35,256 nucleotides of DNA from Xenococcaceae cyanobacterium MO_167.B27 (GCA_030065935.1 JASJCP010000093.1:1-35256); one strand, 5' to 3'; counted from the stretch's first letter, positions 26,781-35,038 are shown. A program made the numbers and translations. The notes: generated by a model not told the origin, from the letters alone.

Positions 26781-26993
26781 CAATTCTTTTACTGGTAAAG
26801 TATATTAATATACTGGTTGATTGTGGATTAAATGTACCGTATAACTATGAGAAATTCTATATTTTAATCAAAACTTTGTCTAAAACTAATGCTCAGTATA
26901 TCCCTAAAATAGAACTATAGCTTTATAAAGTAATCCTTTTTAGCAATTATTTTGTTAAAATCATACATATCATAATCGAACAAAAAAATCTTT

Positions 26994-27824
26994 ATGTTTA
27001 AATTCATCAGATACTATCCATTTTATAAAGGACGTGGATGGTTGGTTTTTCTAAACATTGTGCAAAAATACCTGAAATCTCTTCCCTTACGATTACGTGC
27101 ATCACTTTATGATGGTCAAATAATTTTCATAAATCCACGAGAATATATAGGCGCAATGGTATATTTATTTGGAGACTTAGACCCTAAGATTTCATGGTGT
27201 ATTAAAAAACTTTTAAAAAAGGGAGATTTATTTATTGATATCGGTGCTAATTGTGGAACAGAGACAATCCCTGCTTCCAAAATTGTCGAAAAAGATGGAG
27301 CGGTTCATGGGTTTGAGCCTAATTCTAACTGCTTAGATATGTTAAAAAGTTCTATTTGTGAAAATCATTTAGAAAATGTTTATTTGTATAATTATGCTGT
27401 TACAGATTTTATCTGCTCAATCAATGTTCGTATCCCAACTAATAATTCAGGCTCTGGAGCAGTATCTATAGATCCTACATCGTCTTCACAAGTTGTTAAA
27501 GCTGTAACTCTCGATTCGATAGATAAATTCAAGGAAAAAAGTATAAAGCTTATCAAAATTGATGTGGAAGGTCATGAATACGAAGTGCTTAAAGGAGCTA
27601 AGAGAATTTTTACAGAAAATAAGCCTGAAAATGTATTGATTGAAATTTGGTTTAATCCTGATGTTCCATTTGATCAATTACCAAGTACTAAGTTTTTATT
27701 ACAACATGGTTATACTCCTTATCAATTAATGAGAAGATTTGGAATTTTTCCTAGGTTAAAAAAAGTTATTAATAATAATATTAGCCAAAGTTCTTTTGAC
27801 TATTGTTTTATGTTAAATAAATAA
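26994..27824 (+). CDS. FkbM family methyltransferase
   Basis: SAM-dependent methyltransferase, usually acting on sugar or polyketide hydroxyls in surface polysaccharide or natural-product modification. The 276-aa protein shows the SAM-binding motif I (GDLFIDIGANCGTETIPASK), the acidic end of strand 2 (VHGFEPNSN), and the family signature IKLIKIDVEGHEYEVLKGA followed by VLIEIW. The N-terminal 70 residues are a basic, family-specific extension. The gene and its flanks are visibly richer in A and T than neighbouring genes, and no HIP1 site lies in it, which may reflect horizontal acquisition. No glycosyltransferase lies beside it, so the substrate is unknown. Confidence 0.9.
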   Translation: MFKFIRYYPFYKGRGWLVFLNIVQKYLKSLPLRLRASLYDGQIIFINPREYIGAMVYLFGDLDPKISWCIKKLLKKGDLFIDIGANCGTETIPASKIVEKDGAVHGFEPNSNCLDMLKSSICENHLENVYLYNYAVTDFICSINVRIPTNNSGSGAVSIDPTSSSQVVKAVTLDSIDKFKEKSIKLIKIDVEGHEYEVLKGAKRIFTENKPENVLIEIWFNPDVPFDQLPSTKFLLQHGYTPYQLMRRFGIFPRLKKVINNNISQSSFDYCFMLNK

Positions 27825-27940
27825 TAATATAATCTAACTTTTTGTGATGAATTGAGTTGTTAATACTTGCTCGCTTCATATTCTTGGAAATGATAATCTA
27901 AAATTTAAAACTGATGCTCAAGAGGAGTCATATATAAAAT

Positions 27941-28117
27941 ATGGGTAAGAAAGCCAAGCTCAAAAAAATGCGTCGGGAATTAAAAGCTAGATCAAGAGAA
28001 AATCCCCCAAGCGATCCTAATAACTTCATCAAACAGATAGAGAAAACAGGTTATCGCTTACAGAATATACAGCGATCGCCTGAAGTTCCCAGAGATAATA
28101 TCGAACCTCAGTTGTAA
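27941..28117 (+). CDS. Small basic protein, conserved-looking hypothetical
   Basis: A 58-codon gene with AGAGGAG 14 bases ahead of the ATG. The N-terminal half is strongly basic (MGKKAKLKKMRRELKARSRE), the rest polar with a HIP1 octamer in the coding sequence. No signal or membrane helix. The basic head suggests RNA or ribosome contact, but this is a guess. I believe similar short proteins occur in other cyanobacteria; this could not be checked. Confidence 0.6.
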   Translation: MGKKAKLKKMRRELKARSRENPPSDPNNFIKQIEKTGYRLQNIQRSPEVPRDNIEPQL

Positions 28118-28264
28118 CAAAAGGCTCTCAGTATTGGTTGATTATGCTTAGAATATAAATATTTACAAAACACAATAAAAATTCACTTGTCATTAAAATT
28201 ACGTCGGACAAGTAGCTTTTGTTGTGGACATTTTGATTAATACAATTCCACACTAACTGTATTC

Positions 28265-29350
28265 ATGCAATCTACTCCTAATATCAACCAATTTATTCCT
28301 GATACTCTTACAAAACTTGCTTATCAAGGATTTCAAGAAAGTAAAAAAATCTTCAGTGTTGCTCACAAAACAATCAGTGATCGCATCACTGATCTTGCTG
28401 TTCCTGAAAGACAAGGTAAAGCTAAACCCCTATCTCCAGAAACACTACTGAAACTCCAAGAAAGAGTCCAAAAATTACAAGAAACAGATTGGCAAGACGC
28501 TCAAGCAGGAGTATATCCTAGTGAGCTACTTTTTGATAACTCCTGGGGAGATTTTTTCCGTTATTACCCTGAAGTGTGGCTAGATTTACCCAAAATATGG
28601 TCAAGATTCCAGACTAAAGAATATCAGAAATTTGACCCAGAAATCGATCAAGAAGGCTATCCTTCCTACTATCTACAAAACTTTCACTATCAAACCGACG
28701 GTTATCTAAGTGATTTATCTGCTAACCTTTATGATTTACAAGTAGAACTTTTGTTTAATGGTTCAGCAGATGCGATGCGGAGACGCATTCTTAAGCCACT
28801 AAAACAAGGATTACAAGTTTTTAGTGATATTTCAGATTCACAAATCAGAGTACTAGATGTTGCTTGTGGTACAGGGCGCACTCTCAGAATGATTCGCTCT
28901 GCTTTACCTAAAGCGCGTCTGTTTGGTACTGACTTATCTCCTGCTTATCTCCGTAAAGCCAACGAACTCTTATCAGAAATTCCTGGGGAATTACCGCAAC
29001 TGCTACAAGGTAATGCAGAAAACTTACCCTACACCGATAACTACTTCCACAGTATTAGTTCTGTTTTCCTCTTCCACGAATTACCACCCAATGCAAGACA
29101 GGAAGTGATTAATGAATGCTATCGTATGCTGCAACCTGGTGGAACTTTGGTAATCTGTGACTCGATGCAAGTATCAGACTCTCCCGACTTCCAGACAATG
29201 ATGGATAACTTCCCTGTATTGTTCCATGAACCCTACTACAGACATTACAGCACTGACAATCTAGAGGAGCGTTTAGCTAAAGCTGGATTTGTCGATATCC
29301 GCACTGAAAGTCATTTTGTCAGTAAATACTGGATAGCTAAAAAGGTGTAA
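28265..29350 (+). CDS. Class I SAM-dependent methyltransferase
   Basis: A 361-aa protein with a C-terminal methyltransferase domain (about residues 190-330). Motif I is VLDVACGTGRTLRMI, strand 2 ends LFGTDLSPAYLRKAN, motif II/III area reads QGNAENLPYTDNYFHSISSV, and the post-motif is RMLQPGGTLVICDSMQ. The N-terminal half (about 190 residues) lacks a recognised domain and includes FRYYPEVWLDLPKIW, which appears conserved in cyanobacterial relatives as I remember them. The domain resembles UbiE/COQ5-type enzymes acting on quinone or lipid substrates, yet this is not enough to assign a pathway. It is followed directly by a transposon right-end remnant. Confidence 0.92.
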   Translation: MQSTPNINQFIPDTLTKLAYQGFQESKKIFSVAHKTISDRITDLAVPERQGKAKPLSPETLLKLQERVQKLQETDWQDAQAGVYPSELLFDNSWGDFFRYYPEVWLDLPKIWSRFQTKEYQKFDPEIDQEGYPSYYLQNFHYQTDGYLSDLSANLYDLQVELLFNGSADAMRRRILKPLKQGLQVFSDISDSQIRVLDVACGTGRTLRMIRSALPKARLFGTDLSPAYLRKANELLSEIPGELPQLLQGNAENLPYTDNYFHSISSVFLFHELPPNARQEVINECYRMLQPGGTLVICDSMQVSDSPDFQTMMDNFPVLFHEPYYRHYSTDNLEERLAKAGFVDIRTESHFVSKYWIAKKV

Positions 29351-29362
29351 GTAACAAAGAGA

Positions 29363-29608
29363 TTGACACTCGTGCGCTAAATCAAAGATTTTAACGCACG
29401 ATTCTTGCTTCACAACCTCTTAACTAGATACGACCAAAGCCATACCCCCGTCAGACCGATTCCACAAGCATTTTAGTTTTAAGTCCACGATATGCCCTAC
29501 CGCAGACACGAGTACAAAAAAACTCTCATCCTGATACTGGAATACTTTTACGCAGCAACAGGTTTCTTGCTGCAACCCATGTATTCGTCTTTCAAGGTAC
29601 AAGACCAT
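29363..29608 (-). pseudogene. IS200/IS605 tnpB 3'-end remnant with right end
   Basis: Read on the minus strand this ends AAGAATC, a hairpin (GTGCGTTAAA-ATC... with ...GATTTAGCGCAC), then GAGTGTCAA, the right-end pattern seen twice more in the window. The frame just upstream reads VGH, later SDGGMALVVSS, a stop, then EVVKQES, resembling the tail of cyanobacterial TnpB proteins interrupted by a stop. The core nuclease and zinc-ribbon parts are missing. The hairpin could also serve as terminator for the methyltransferase, whose stop is 12 bases away. Confidence 0.5.
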
Positions 29609-29750
29609 TCTAGTTAAGCGGGCGCGCCAATCAAGTTGGTATTTTCTACGTCGTCCTTATTTCACGGCTGGTTAAACCTTCTAGAGAAATTATATAACGC
29701 ACAAAACTCCTGATATATAAAGATTATTTGTCAAAAGTGCAAATGCCAAC

Positions 29751-29813
29751 CCGCGATTCATCACGCCGTTAAGTCCTACATCCTTGGGACTTTAACGGCG
29801 TGATGAATCGCGG
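29751..29813. repeat. Large near-perfect hairpin element
   Basis: A 26-bp stem with a single-base bulge: CCGCGATTCATCACGCCGTT plus AAGTCC on the left and its complement on the right, around a 10-base loop. There is no T-run, and it stands 126 bases ahead of the E2 gene. Best read as a palindromic intergenic repeat. Confidence 0.75.
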
Positions 29814-29836
29814 AAGACAGATAGGAAATCTTAGCT

Positions 29837-29864
29837 GTAGGGGCGATTCATGAATTGCCCCTAC
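29837..29864. repeat. GTAGGGGC palindrome
   Basis: A 28-base palindrome: GTAGGGGCGATTCA against TGAATTGCCCCTAC, with one G-T pair and no loop. This family of short palindromes is common between cyanobacterial genes. It shares GCGATTCAT with the larger hairpin just upstream. Confidence 0.75.
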
Positions 29865-29938
29865 TTGATAGCGTGCTAATATCAGAAAGCCAATAGAATC
29901 CGAGATAATTTATTGTTAAAAAGAGAAAGACTGTCACT

Positions 29939-31213
29939 ATGATTCATGATATATTTATGCCCGCCCTTAGCTCCACAATGACGGAAGGAAAAATTGTGGA
30001 GTGGACAAAATATCCAGGGGATAAAGTTGCCAAAGGGGAAACAGTGGTAATAGTGGAGTCGGATAAAGCCGACATGGATGTAGAATCCTTCAACGAAGGC
30101 TATCTAGCAGTTATTTTAGTAGAAGCTGGACAAGAAGCTCCCGTAGGAAATGCGATCGCACTACTAGCGGAAACCGAAGCGGAAATAGAAGAAGCTAAAA
30201 AACGCGTTGCATCTATTAAAGTCGGCTCTGCTGCACCTGCTGCTGCACCTACTACAAGCTCTACACCTGCTGCTATGCCTACTACAACTACTACTAGTTC
30301 TAATGGTAGTGGTAGAACTGTAGCTTCTCCTAGAGCGCGAAAACTGGCGAAAGAATTGGGAGTTGATCTCAAAACTTTACAAGGAAGTGGTCCTTATGGG
30401 CGTATCATTGCAGCAGATATTGAAAAGGCTGCGGGTAAAGCTCCCACTGTTACTAAACCTGTAGCTGCTCCTACCCCAGTAGTTTCTGCTATCACTACCA
30501 CCGCACCTACTCCTGCACCTGTACCAGTAAATATTACTCCAGGGGAAACTGTACCACTCAACACCCTACAAAAAGCAGTGGTACAAAACATGATGATGAG
30601 TTTGCAACTACCTGTCTTCCATATCAGTTACAATATTGGGACTGATGCTCTAGACAAACTCTACAAGCAAATCAAGTCTAAGGGTGTCACTATGACAGCA
30701 ATGCTTGCCAAAGCAGTAGCTGTTACTCTGCAAAAACACCCTATAGTGAATGCTAGTTATGTACCTGATGCTATTAAGTACAACTCTGATATTAATATTG
30801 CAGTAGCGGTAGCAATGCCTGACGGTGGCTTGATTACTCCTGTACTACGGAATGCAGATCAGATGGATATCTATTCTTTATCCCGTACTTGGAAAGACTT
30901 AGTAAACCGTGCTAGAAGCAAACAACTACAACCAGATGAATACAGCACTGGGACATTTACCCTTTCTAACTTGGGTATGTTTGGCGTAAGTAGCTTCGAT
31001 GCTATCTTACCACCAGGACAGGGTTCAATTCTGGCGATCGCTTCCGCTCGTCCTCAAGTTATTGCTAATGATGCTGGCATGATGGGAGTGCAAAAGCAAA
31101 TGACTGTTAACATGACTAGCGATCATCGTATTATCTACGGCGCACAAGCTGCTGCTTTCTTGCAAGATTTAGCGAAGTTAATTGAAACCGATCCTCAGTC
31201 TTTGACTTTGTAA
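29939..31213 (+). CDS. odhB: Dihydrolipoamide acetyltransferase (E2) of pyruvate dehydrogenase
   Basis: Core of the pyruvate dehydrogenase complex; transfers the acetyl group from lipoyl arms to CoA. The 424-aa product contains one lipoyl domain (residues 1-80, lipoylated Lys43 in ESDKADMDVE), an Ala/Pro/Thr-rich linker, the E1/E3-binding domain (ASPRARKLAKELGVDLKTLQ, about 128-165), a second flexible linker, and the catalytic domain (about 200-424). The active-site motif reads SDHRIIYGAQAA: His396 is present, while the Asp of the usual DHRxxDG is Tyr. As far as I recall, plastid and cyanobacterial E2 proteins share that Tyr. The symbol follows common cyanobacterial annotation; pdhC is equally used. 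Confidence 0.94.
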   Translation: MIHDIFMPALSSTMTEGKIVEWTKYPGDKVAKGETVVIVESDKADMDVESFNEGYLAVILVEAGQEAPVGNAIALLAETEAEIEEAKKRVASIKVGSAAPAAAPTTSSTPAAMPTTTTTSSNGSGRTVASPRARKLAKELGVDLKTLQGSGPYGRIIAADIEKAAGKAPTVTKPVAAPTPVVSAITTTAPTPAPVPVNITPGETVPLNTLQKAVVQNMMMSLQLPVFHISYNIGTDALDKLYKQIKSKGVTMTAMLAKAVAVTLQKHPIVNASYVPDAIKYNSDINIAVAVAMPDGGLITPVLRNADQMDIYSLSRTWKDLVNRARSKQLQPDEYSTGTFTLSNLGMFGVSSFDAILPPGQGSILAIASARPQVIANDAGMMGVQKQMTVNMTSDHRIIYGAQAAAFLQDLAKLIETDPQSLTL

Positions 31214-31228
31214 TTGAATATCTATTTT

Positions 31229-31255
31229 GGTTGGGTTTGGTACCTCAACCCAACC
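31229..31255. terminator. Hairpin after the E2 gene
   Basis: Perfect 9-bp stem GGTTGGGTT/AACCCAACC with a 9-base loop, 16 bases past the stop. The motif also resembles a widespread cyanobacterial intergenic palindrome. No strong T-run follows. Confidence 0.6.
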
Positions 31256-31383
31256 TACAAAGCTAGTTTGTCTAGTTGTGGGTAGGTTTTACAAAGCAGA
31301 ACAGCCCCTGGTACTGCGAAAAGTCCAAGGCGATCGCAAAATTCTAAAATGGTAATGTCAAAGTCAATTATTTTTAACGACAT
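31255..31383 (-). CDS. Possible small protein
   Basis: A 42-codon frame with GGAAG five bases ahead of its ATG and a HIP1 octamer inside. The sequence (MSLKIIDFDITILEFCDRLG onward) has balanced composition with a hydrophobic middle (LFAVPGAVLLC) and two Cys. No family is recognised. It may be a gene, a fragment, or chance. Confidence 0.3.
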   Translation of the reverse strand: MSLKIIDFDITILEFCDRLGLFAVPGAVLLCKTYPQLDKLAL

Positions 31384-31520
31384 TAACGCTTCCAATCGCT
31401 ACTTAGGTTATATTGAGCTTTACTTTTAAGTCTTCCATCAACAAAAGTGACAGACATTGCCCCATCAGTATCCCTATGAGAGGGTTAATTGTTGATATTC
31501 TGGGAAACAATAATCAGGCA

Positions 31521-31625
31521 ATGAAGACATATCAAATTTTTTCCGCGTTACTTTTGCTACTGTGGGTTTCTCAAGACTTTCTTGAGCTTCTATTGTCTAT
31601 CCTACTGTCTGGTTATTGGGCTTAA
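31521..31625 (+). CDS. Possible small membrane peptide
   Basis: A 34-codon frame from an ATG (the frame itself opens at TTG 31413). It reads MKTYQIFSALLLLLWVSQDF followed by another hydrophobic run, so one membrane helix could form. The ribosome binding site is poor (AGG only). Low confidence; it may be noise in AT-rich DNA. Confidence 0.2.
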   Translation: MKTYQIFSALLLLLWVSQDFLELLLSILLSGYWA

Positions 31626-31801
31626 CTATGTTAATTAGAACAGGCAACGATAACGCGATCGCTATTTTTTTAACGATGTTTTTTTCTAATTGATTGAGTT
31701 CTTTTTGCTTTTTCATTTTTTTTGCGGGCATAATGTGATATAGGCAAGTTTAAAAACAAAAAGCTTTATTTTGGTAGGATTTGTATCACATAAGGTATTA
31801 A

Positions 31802-31927
31802 TTTCGTGTTGAATTAGCTGTAGCTGGAAATGCTAATTTTATTGTTACAAATAATAAAAAAGATTTTCAAAAAAGGGAATTAAAATTTCCTGAAATCAAA
31901 ATTAAAACTCCAAAGGAGATAATATAA
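31802..31927 (+). pseudogene. C-terminal fragment of a PIN-domain toxin (COG1569-like)
   Basis: The reading frame ELAVAGNANFIVTNNKKDF, then KIKTPKEII and a stop, matches the end of PIN-family toxins that pair with ribbon-helix-helix antitoxins; the Asp in KKDF is a usual PIN acidic residue. An in-frame stop lies at 31799 and the N-terminal two-thirds, including the first catalytic Asp, cannot be found upstream. The antitoxin starts 3 bases later, so a former TA operon is clear. PIN toxins are RNases; this one cannot be active. Confidence 0.7.
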
Positions 31928-31929
31928 AA

Positions 31930-32097
31930 ATGGCTGCAATAAATATTCGCTTAAGTGACGAAAAATATGAACGACTCAAAAAATTAGCTAAAGCTAAAAA
32001 TATTAGTGTTAATAAATTAATCGAAGAGTTGGCTACTATTGCCTTAACCGAATTTGACACTGAAACCAGGTTTAGACTTTTGGCTTCTCAAGGTTAA
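31930..32097 (+). CDS. Ribbon-helix-helix antitoxin, probably cut short by a stop codon
   Basis: A 55-aa product starting MAAINIRLSDEKYERLKKLA and continuing NISVNKLIEELATIALTEFD, the beta-strand/helix-turn-helix pattern of Arc/CopG (annotated HicB-type) antitoxins that bind their own operator and neutralise a PIN toxin. AAAGGAG lies 11 bases ahead of the ATG. After LLASQG comes TAA, but the same frame goes on for 29 more codons as VERGLELIRKAQ..., which fits the usual antitoxin tail. One base change (for example AAA to TAA) would explain this. The stop removes the part expected to touch the toxin, while the DNA-binding part remains. Confidence 0.75.
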   Translation: MAAINIRLSDEKYERLKKLAKAKNISVNKLIEELATIALTEFDTETRFRLLASQG

Positions 32098-32187
32098 GTG
32101 GAAAGAGGATTAGAGCTAATACGAAAAGCCCAACATTATTTTGAAGATGATAATCATGCCCTCAAGAAGAATTACCCTAGAAATTAA
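32098..32187 (+). pseudogene. Former C-terminal tail of the antitoxin
   Basis: In frame with the antitoxin immediately after its TAA and open until 32185-32187. The start of this stretch (VERGLELIRKAQ) resembles the tail of related antitoxins. It is not translated unless the stop is read through or re-initiated at the GTG. Confidence 0.5.
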
Positions 32188-32190
32188 AAT

Positions 32191-32389
32191 ACGCTCTTAG
32201 CATAGCGGAATCTAAGCTTGGAGAGAGACTCCCTCTTGGGCGGTTGGTGGGGGAAAGGGGGGATTTTAAGTTGTCTTTTGGCAGCAAACCAGTTAATGTC
32301 TGGATATTTCTTCCCCCGCCCCCCATCTGCTGCTCTTAGGAGACTGGTCGAACCAAGAATCACCGTCCTTTTAGGGTGGTGAGTGTCAA
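32191..32389 (+). mobile_element. Solo IS200/IS605 right end with structured upstream DNA
   Basis: AAGAATC (32355), a hairpin TCACC/GGTGA and GAGTGTCAA (32381-32389) repeat the right-end pattern. In one frame the lead-in reads NQESPSF and stop, which I recall as a frequent TnpB C-terminus. Upstream, a G-rich run (GGGGGAAAGGGGGG, near 32252) can pair with a C-rich run (CCCCCGCCCCCC, near 32313), and GAGACTCCC recurs from the rpsL-rpsG gap. No tnpB frame of any length is left. The left limit is a guess. Confidence 0.5.
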
Positions 32390-32518
32390 ATAAACTGAAA
32401 ATTCTCTGAGTCAGATTCGTGATTTTCCCAGAAAAATCTCAGAAAATCATCATCGTGCATTTAGATAGGACTTTTACCTTAGTTAACAATAAAGCAAACA
32501 GCTAAAGAATTAAAACTT

Positions 32519-33319
32519 ATGAAATTTAAGCATTTACAGACTATTGGTATCACTTCTGCTTTGTTGTTAACTACTATCGGTGGAGTAATAATTGCACCTC
32601 AAGTTAAAGCCAACTCCTTAAGAGAATCAACTCAATTAATAGCTGCTAAAACCACTAGTGCGAATAGGTTTGTTTCTGTAGGAAGATACAAAACCACTGG
32701 TGGAGTCAAAATTATTACTGAAAACGGACAAAGATATTTAGAATTTGATCGCGCTTTTGCCACAGATAATGGTCCAGACTTAAAAGTAGTGTTACACCGT
32801 AATAGTTCTGTAGGTGCTAGTCTTAGAGAAAGGGACTATGTTGCGATCGCTCCTTTAGCTAGTTTCAATGGTACGCAGCGTTATTTAATCCCTAATAATA
32901 TTGACTTGAGTCAGTATGCTTCTGTGGCTATTTGGTGTCGACAATTTAATGTCACCTTTGGTTATGCAGAATTACCCGATACAGCTAATGTAGTGGCTTC
33001 TGGAAATTTCGTTACGGTAGAACAAAATCATCCCACCGCAGGTAAAGCTACTATCATCGAAGAAAATGGACAGAAATACCTTGAATTTGACTCCGACTTC
33101 ACCACAGCACGGGGTCCCGCAGTTAAAGTAGTACTACATAAGAACAGTTCTGTTCCAGTCAATCTTCAACAGAAAGATTACATTACTATTGCCAATCTTA
33201 AAAGTTTTGACGGGAAACAGAGATATAGTCTTCCTGCTGATATCGATCTAGATAAATATCAATCAGTAGCTATCTGGTGTCAACGGTTTAATGTAACGTT
33301 TGGTTACGCTGATCTATAA
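32519..33319 (+). CDS. Secreted protein with two DM13 domains
   Basis: A 266-aa exported protein. The signal peptide covers about residues 1-31 (MKFKHLQTIGITSALLLTTI, cleavage after VKA). Two tandem DM13 domains follow, about 50-155 and 160-266. Each shows the family frame: a Gly-rich opening, YLEFD, GPDLKVVLH or GPAVKVVLH, a Y-x-IP/LP strand, and a C-terminal SVAIWC...FNVTFGYA(E/D)L with its conserved cysteine. DM13 domains are proposed to take part in redox or electron transfer outside the membrane; that is family inference. The repeats are diverged enough to be old. No cytochrome or partner gene is adjacent. Confidence 0.9.
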   Translation: MKFKHLQTIGITSALLLTTIGGVIIAPQVKANSLRESTQLIAAKTTSANRFVSVGRYKTTGGVKIITENGQRYLEFDRAFATDNGPDLKVVLHRNSSVGASLRERDYVAIAPLASFNGTQRYLIPNNIDLSQYASVAIWCRQFNVTFGYAELPDTANVVASGNFVTVEQNHPTAGKATIIEENGQKYLEFDSDFTTARGPAVKVVLHKNSSVPVNLQQKDYITIANLKSFDGKQRYSLPADIDLDKYQSVAIWCQRFNVTFGYADL

Positions 33320-33631
33320 AATTGACACCGCTAGGTTGCACAATGAGTTTATTTTCTTAATCCATTGTATTTTTCAGTGTTCCCCTTGTAGAAACGCGAT
33401 ACATTATTGTGTCGCGTCTTTCTTGTATAGGGAAATTAATTAGAATTATGATACAAACCTTGTAACCAAGACTCACGAATCGCTTTTACTAACCAATAAA
33501 TTCAGGATTCTTCACATAGAACTTCTACAAAACCCACCAGACATAGGATAATAATAAATCACTCACTAGATGTATCTTGAGACAACTTCTTCAAACCAAC
33601 GGATACAAATACTAAATATAAGGAGCAAGTA
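33320..33631. other. Gap upstream of hemL with a small palindrome
   Basis: 312 bases without a gene. A hairpin ACGCGA-T-ACA against TGTCGCGT (33394-33417) belongs to a palindrome type frequent in cyanobacteria. The hemL promoter is expected in the last 100 bases; no clear boxes are seen. Confidence 0.4.
33620..33625 (+). promoter_or_regulatory. Ribosome binding site for the TTG start of hemL
   Basis: AAGGAG six bases ahead of TTG 33632. It supports TTG as the start codon; no in-frame ATG occurs before the conserved region. Confidence 0.85.
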
Positions 33632-34933
33632 TTGGTTACTACAACTTCCTTTAACACAACCAAATCCGAAGAAATTTTTTCCGCAGCGCAGAAACTAATG
33701 CCAGGGGGGGTTAGTTCTCCTGTTCGGGCATTCAAATCTGTAGGAGGACAACCCATTGTTTTTGACCGCGTTAAAGGCGCGTATGCTTGGGATGTAGATG
33801 GCAATCAATATATTGACTACGTTGGGACTTGGGGTCCTGCAATTTGTGGACACGCTCATCCTGAAGTAATTGAAGCACTACATCAAGCCTTAGAAAAAGG
33901 TACTAGTTTTGGCGCACCTTGCGTACTAGAAAATGTCCTAGCTGAAATGGTCATCGAAGCTGTACCCTGTATTGATGTTGTCCGTTTTGTTAACTCTGGG
34001 ACAGAAGCCTGTATGTCAGTGTTGCGCTTGATGCGTGCTTTTACAGGTAGAGAAAAGATCATTAAATTTGAAGGCTGCTACCACGGACACGCAGATATGT
34101 TCTTGGTTAAAGCAGGATCAGGGGTAGCGACTCTCGGTTTACCCGACTCTCCTGGTGTTCCTAAATCTGCTACCAATAGCACTCTTACTGCGCCATACAA
34201 CGACCTGGAAGCAGTTAAAGCTTTATTTGCTCAAAATCCAGACTCTATTGCAGGGGTGATTTTAGAGCCTGTGGTGGGTAACTCTGGTTTCATTACTCCT
34301 GATGCTGGTTTCCTTGAAGGTTTACGAGAAATAACTCAAGAATACGGTGCATTACTAGTATTTGATGAAGTAATGACTGGTTTCCGTATCTCTTACGGTG
34401 GCGCACAAGCTAAGTTTGGGGTAACTCCTGACTTAACCACTCTTGGTAAAGTTATTGGTGGTGGTTTACCTGTGGGTGCTTATGGCGGAAGGGCTGATAT
34501 TATGGCAATGGTTGCGCCAGCCGGTCCGATGTATCAAGCAGGAACACTATCAGGAAATCCTCTAGCGATGACTGCGGGGATTAAAACTCTAGAATTATTG
34601 AGAAAACCAGGTACTTACGAGCAGTTAGACCACATTACCAAGAAACTATCTGAAGGAATGCTAAAAATCGCTAAGGAAGCTGGTCATGAAGTAGTTGGTG
34701 GTAGTCTTAGTGCCATGTTCGGAATGTTCTTTACTGGTACTCCTGTTCATAACTACGATGATGCAAAAACTTCTGACCTCAAGAAATTTGGTCGTTTCCA
34801 TCGCGGAATGCTAGAAAAAGGTATCTATCTTGCACCTTCTCAGTTTGAAGCTGGTTTTACTTCTCTGGCTCATACTGATGAAGATATTGACCGCACTCTC
34901 GAAGCTGCCAAAGTTGTTTTAGCAGACATTTGA
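33632..34933 (+). CDS. hemL: Glutamate-1-semialdehyde 2,1-aminomutase
   Basis: PLP enzyme that converts glutamate-1-semialdehyde into 5-aminolevulinate, the first committed precursor of heme, chlorophyll and bilins, in the C5 pathway. The 433-aa product is full length. It begins (M)[20 protein letters not shown], has the PLP-binding [17 protein letters not shown] loop, FDEVMTGFR, and the Schiff-base Lys273 in [18 protein letters not shown]. The [17 protein letters not shown] stretch is the active-site gating region. It starts with TTG behind a good Shine-Dalgarno. Fold-type I aminotransferases such as ornithine or GABA enzymes are excluded by the specific motifs. Confidence 0.97.
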   Translation: MVTTTSFNTTKSEEIFSAAQKLMPGGVSSPVRAFKSVGGQPIVFDRVKGAYAWDVDGNQYIDYVGTWGPAICGHAHPEVIEALHQALEKGTSFGAPCVLENVLAEMVIEAVPCIDVVRFVNSGTEACMSVLRLMRAFTGREKIIKFEGCYHGHADMFLVKAGSGVATLGLPDSPGVPKSATNSTLTAPYNDLEAVKALFAQNPDSIAGVILEPVVGNSGFITPDAGFLEGLREITQEYGALLVFDEVMTGFRISYGGAQAKFGVTPDLTTLGKVIGGGLPVGAYGGRADIMAMVAPAGPMYQAGTLSGNPLAMTAGIKTLELLRKPGTYEQLDHITKKLSEGMLKIAKEAGHEVVGGSLSAMFGMFFTGTPVHNYDDAKTSDLKKFGRFHRGMLEKGIYLAPSQFEAGFTSLAHTDEDIDRTLEAAKVVLADI

Positions 34934-34985
34934 TCCCCCCTATAACCCTAGGGCTGTTTCATTCTGGGTTAAGGCAGAGGAGGAG

Positions 34986-35012
34986 CAGGGGAGGCAGGGG
35001 AGGCAGGGGAGG
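34986..35012 (+). repeat. Three tandem CAGGGGAGG units
   Basis: Three exact 9-base repeats 52 bases after hemL. Similar short G-rich tandem repeats are common between cyanobacterial genes and tend to vary in number among strains. Confidence 0.85.
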
Positions 35013-35038
35013 ATAAAGAGCTTTCTACTCGCTTATTT

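Noticed and set aside
31081-31160. E2 active-site motif DHRIIYG taken as inactivating
   Set aside because: The Asp-to-Tyr difference appears, as I recall, to be normal in plastid and cyanobacterial E2 proteins and His396 is intact.
31600-31735. Lysine-rich minus-strand frame starting MPAKKMKKQKEL
   Set aside because: Coding of A-rich DNA into lysines, no ribosome binding site and overlap with other weak frames; nothing supports it as a gene.
34981-35012. CRISPR-like short repeats
   Set aside because: The units are 9 bases long, directly tandem and without spacers; they are a simple tandem repeat. No CRISPR array was seen elsewhere.
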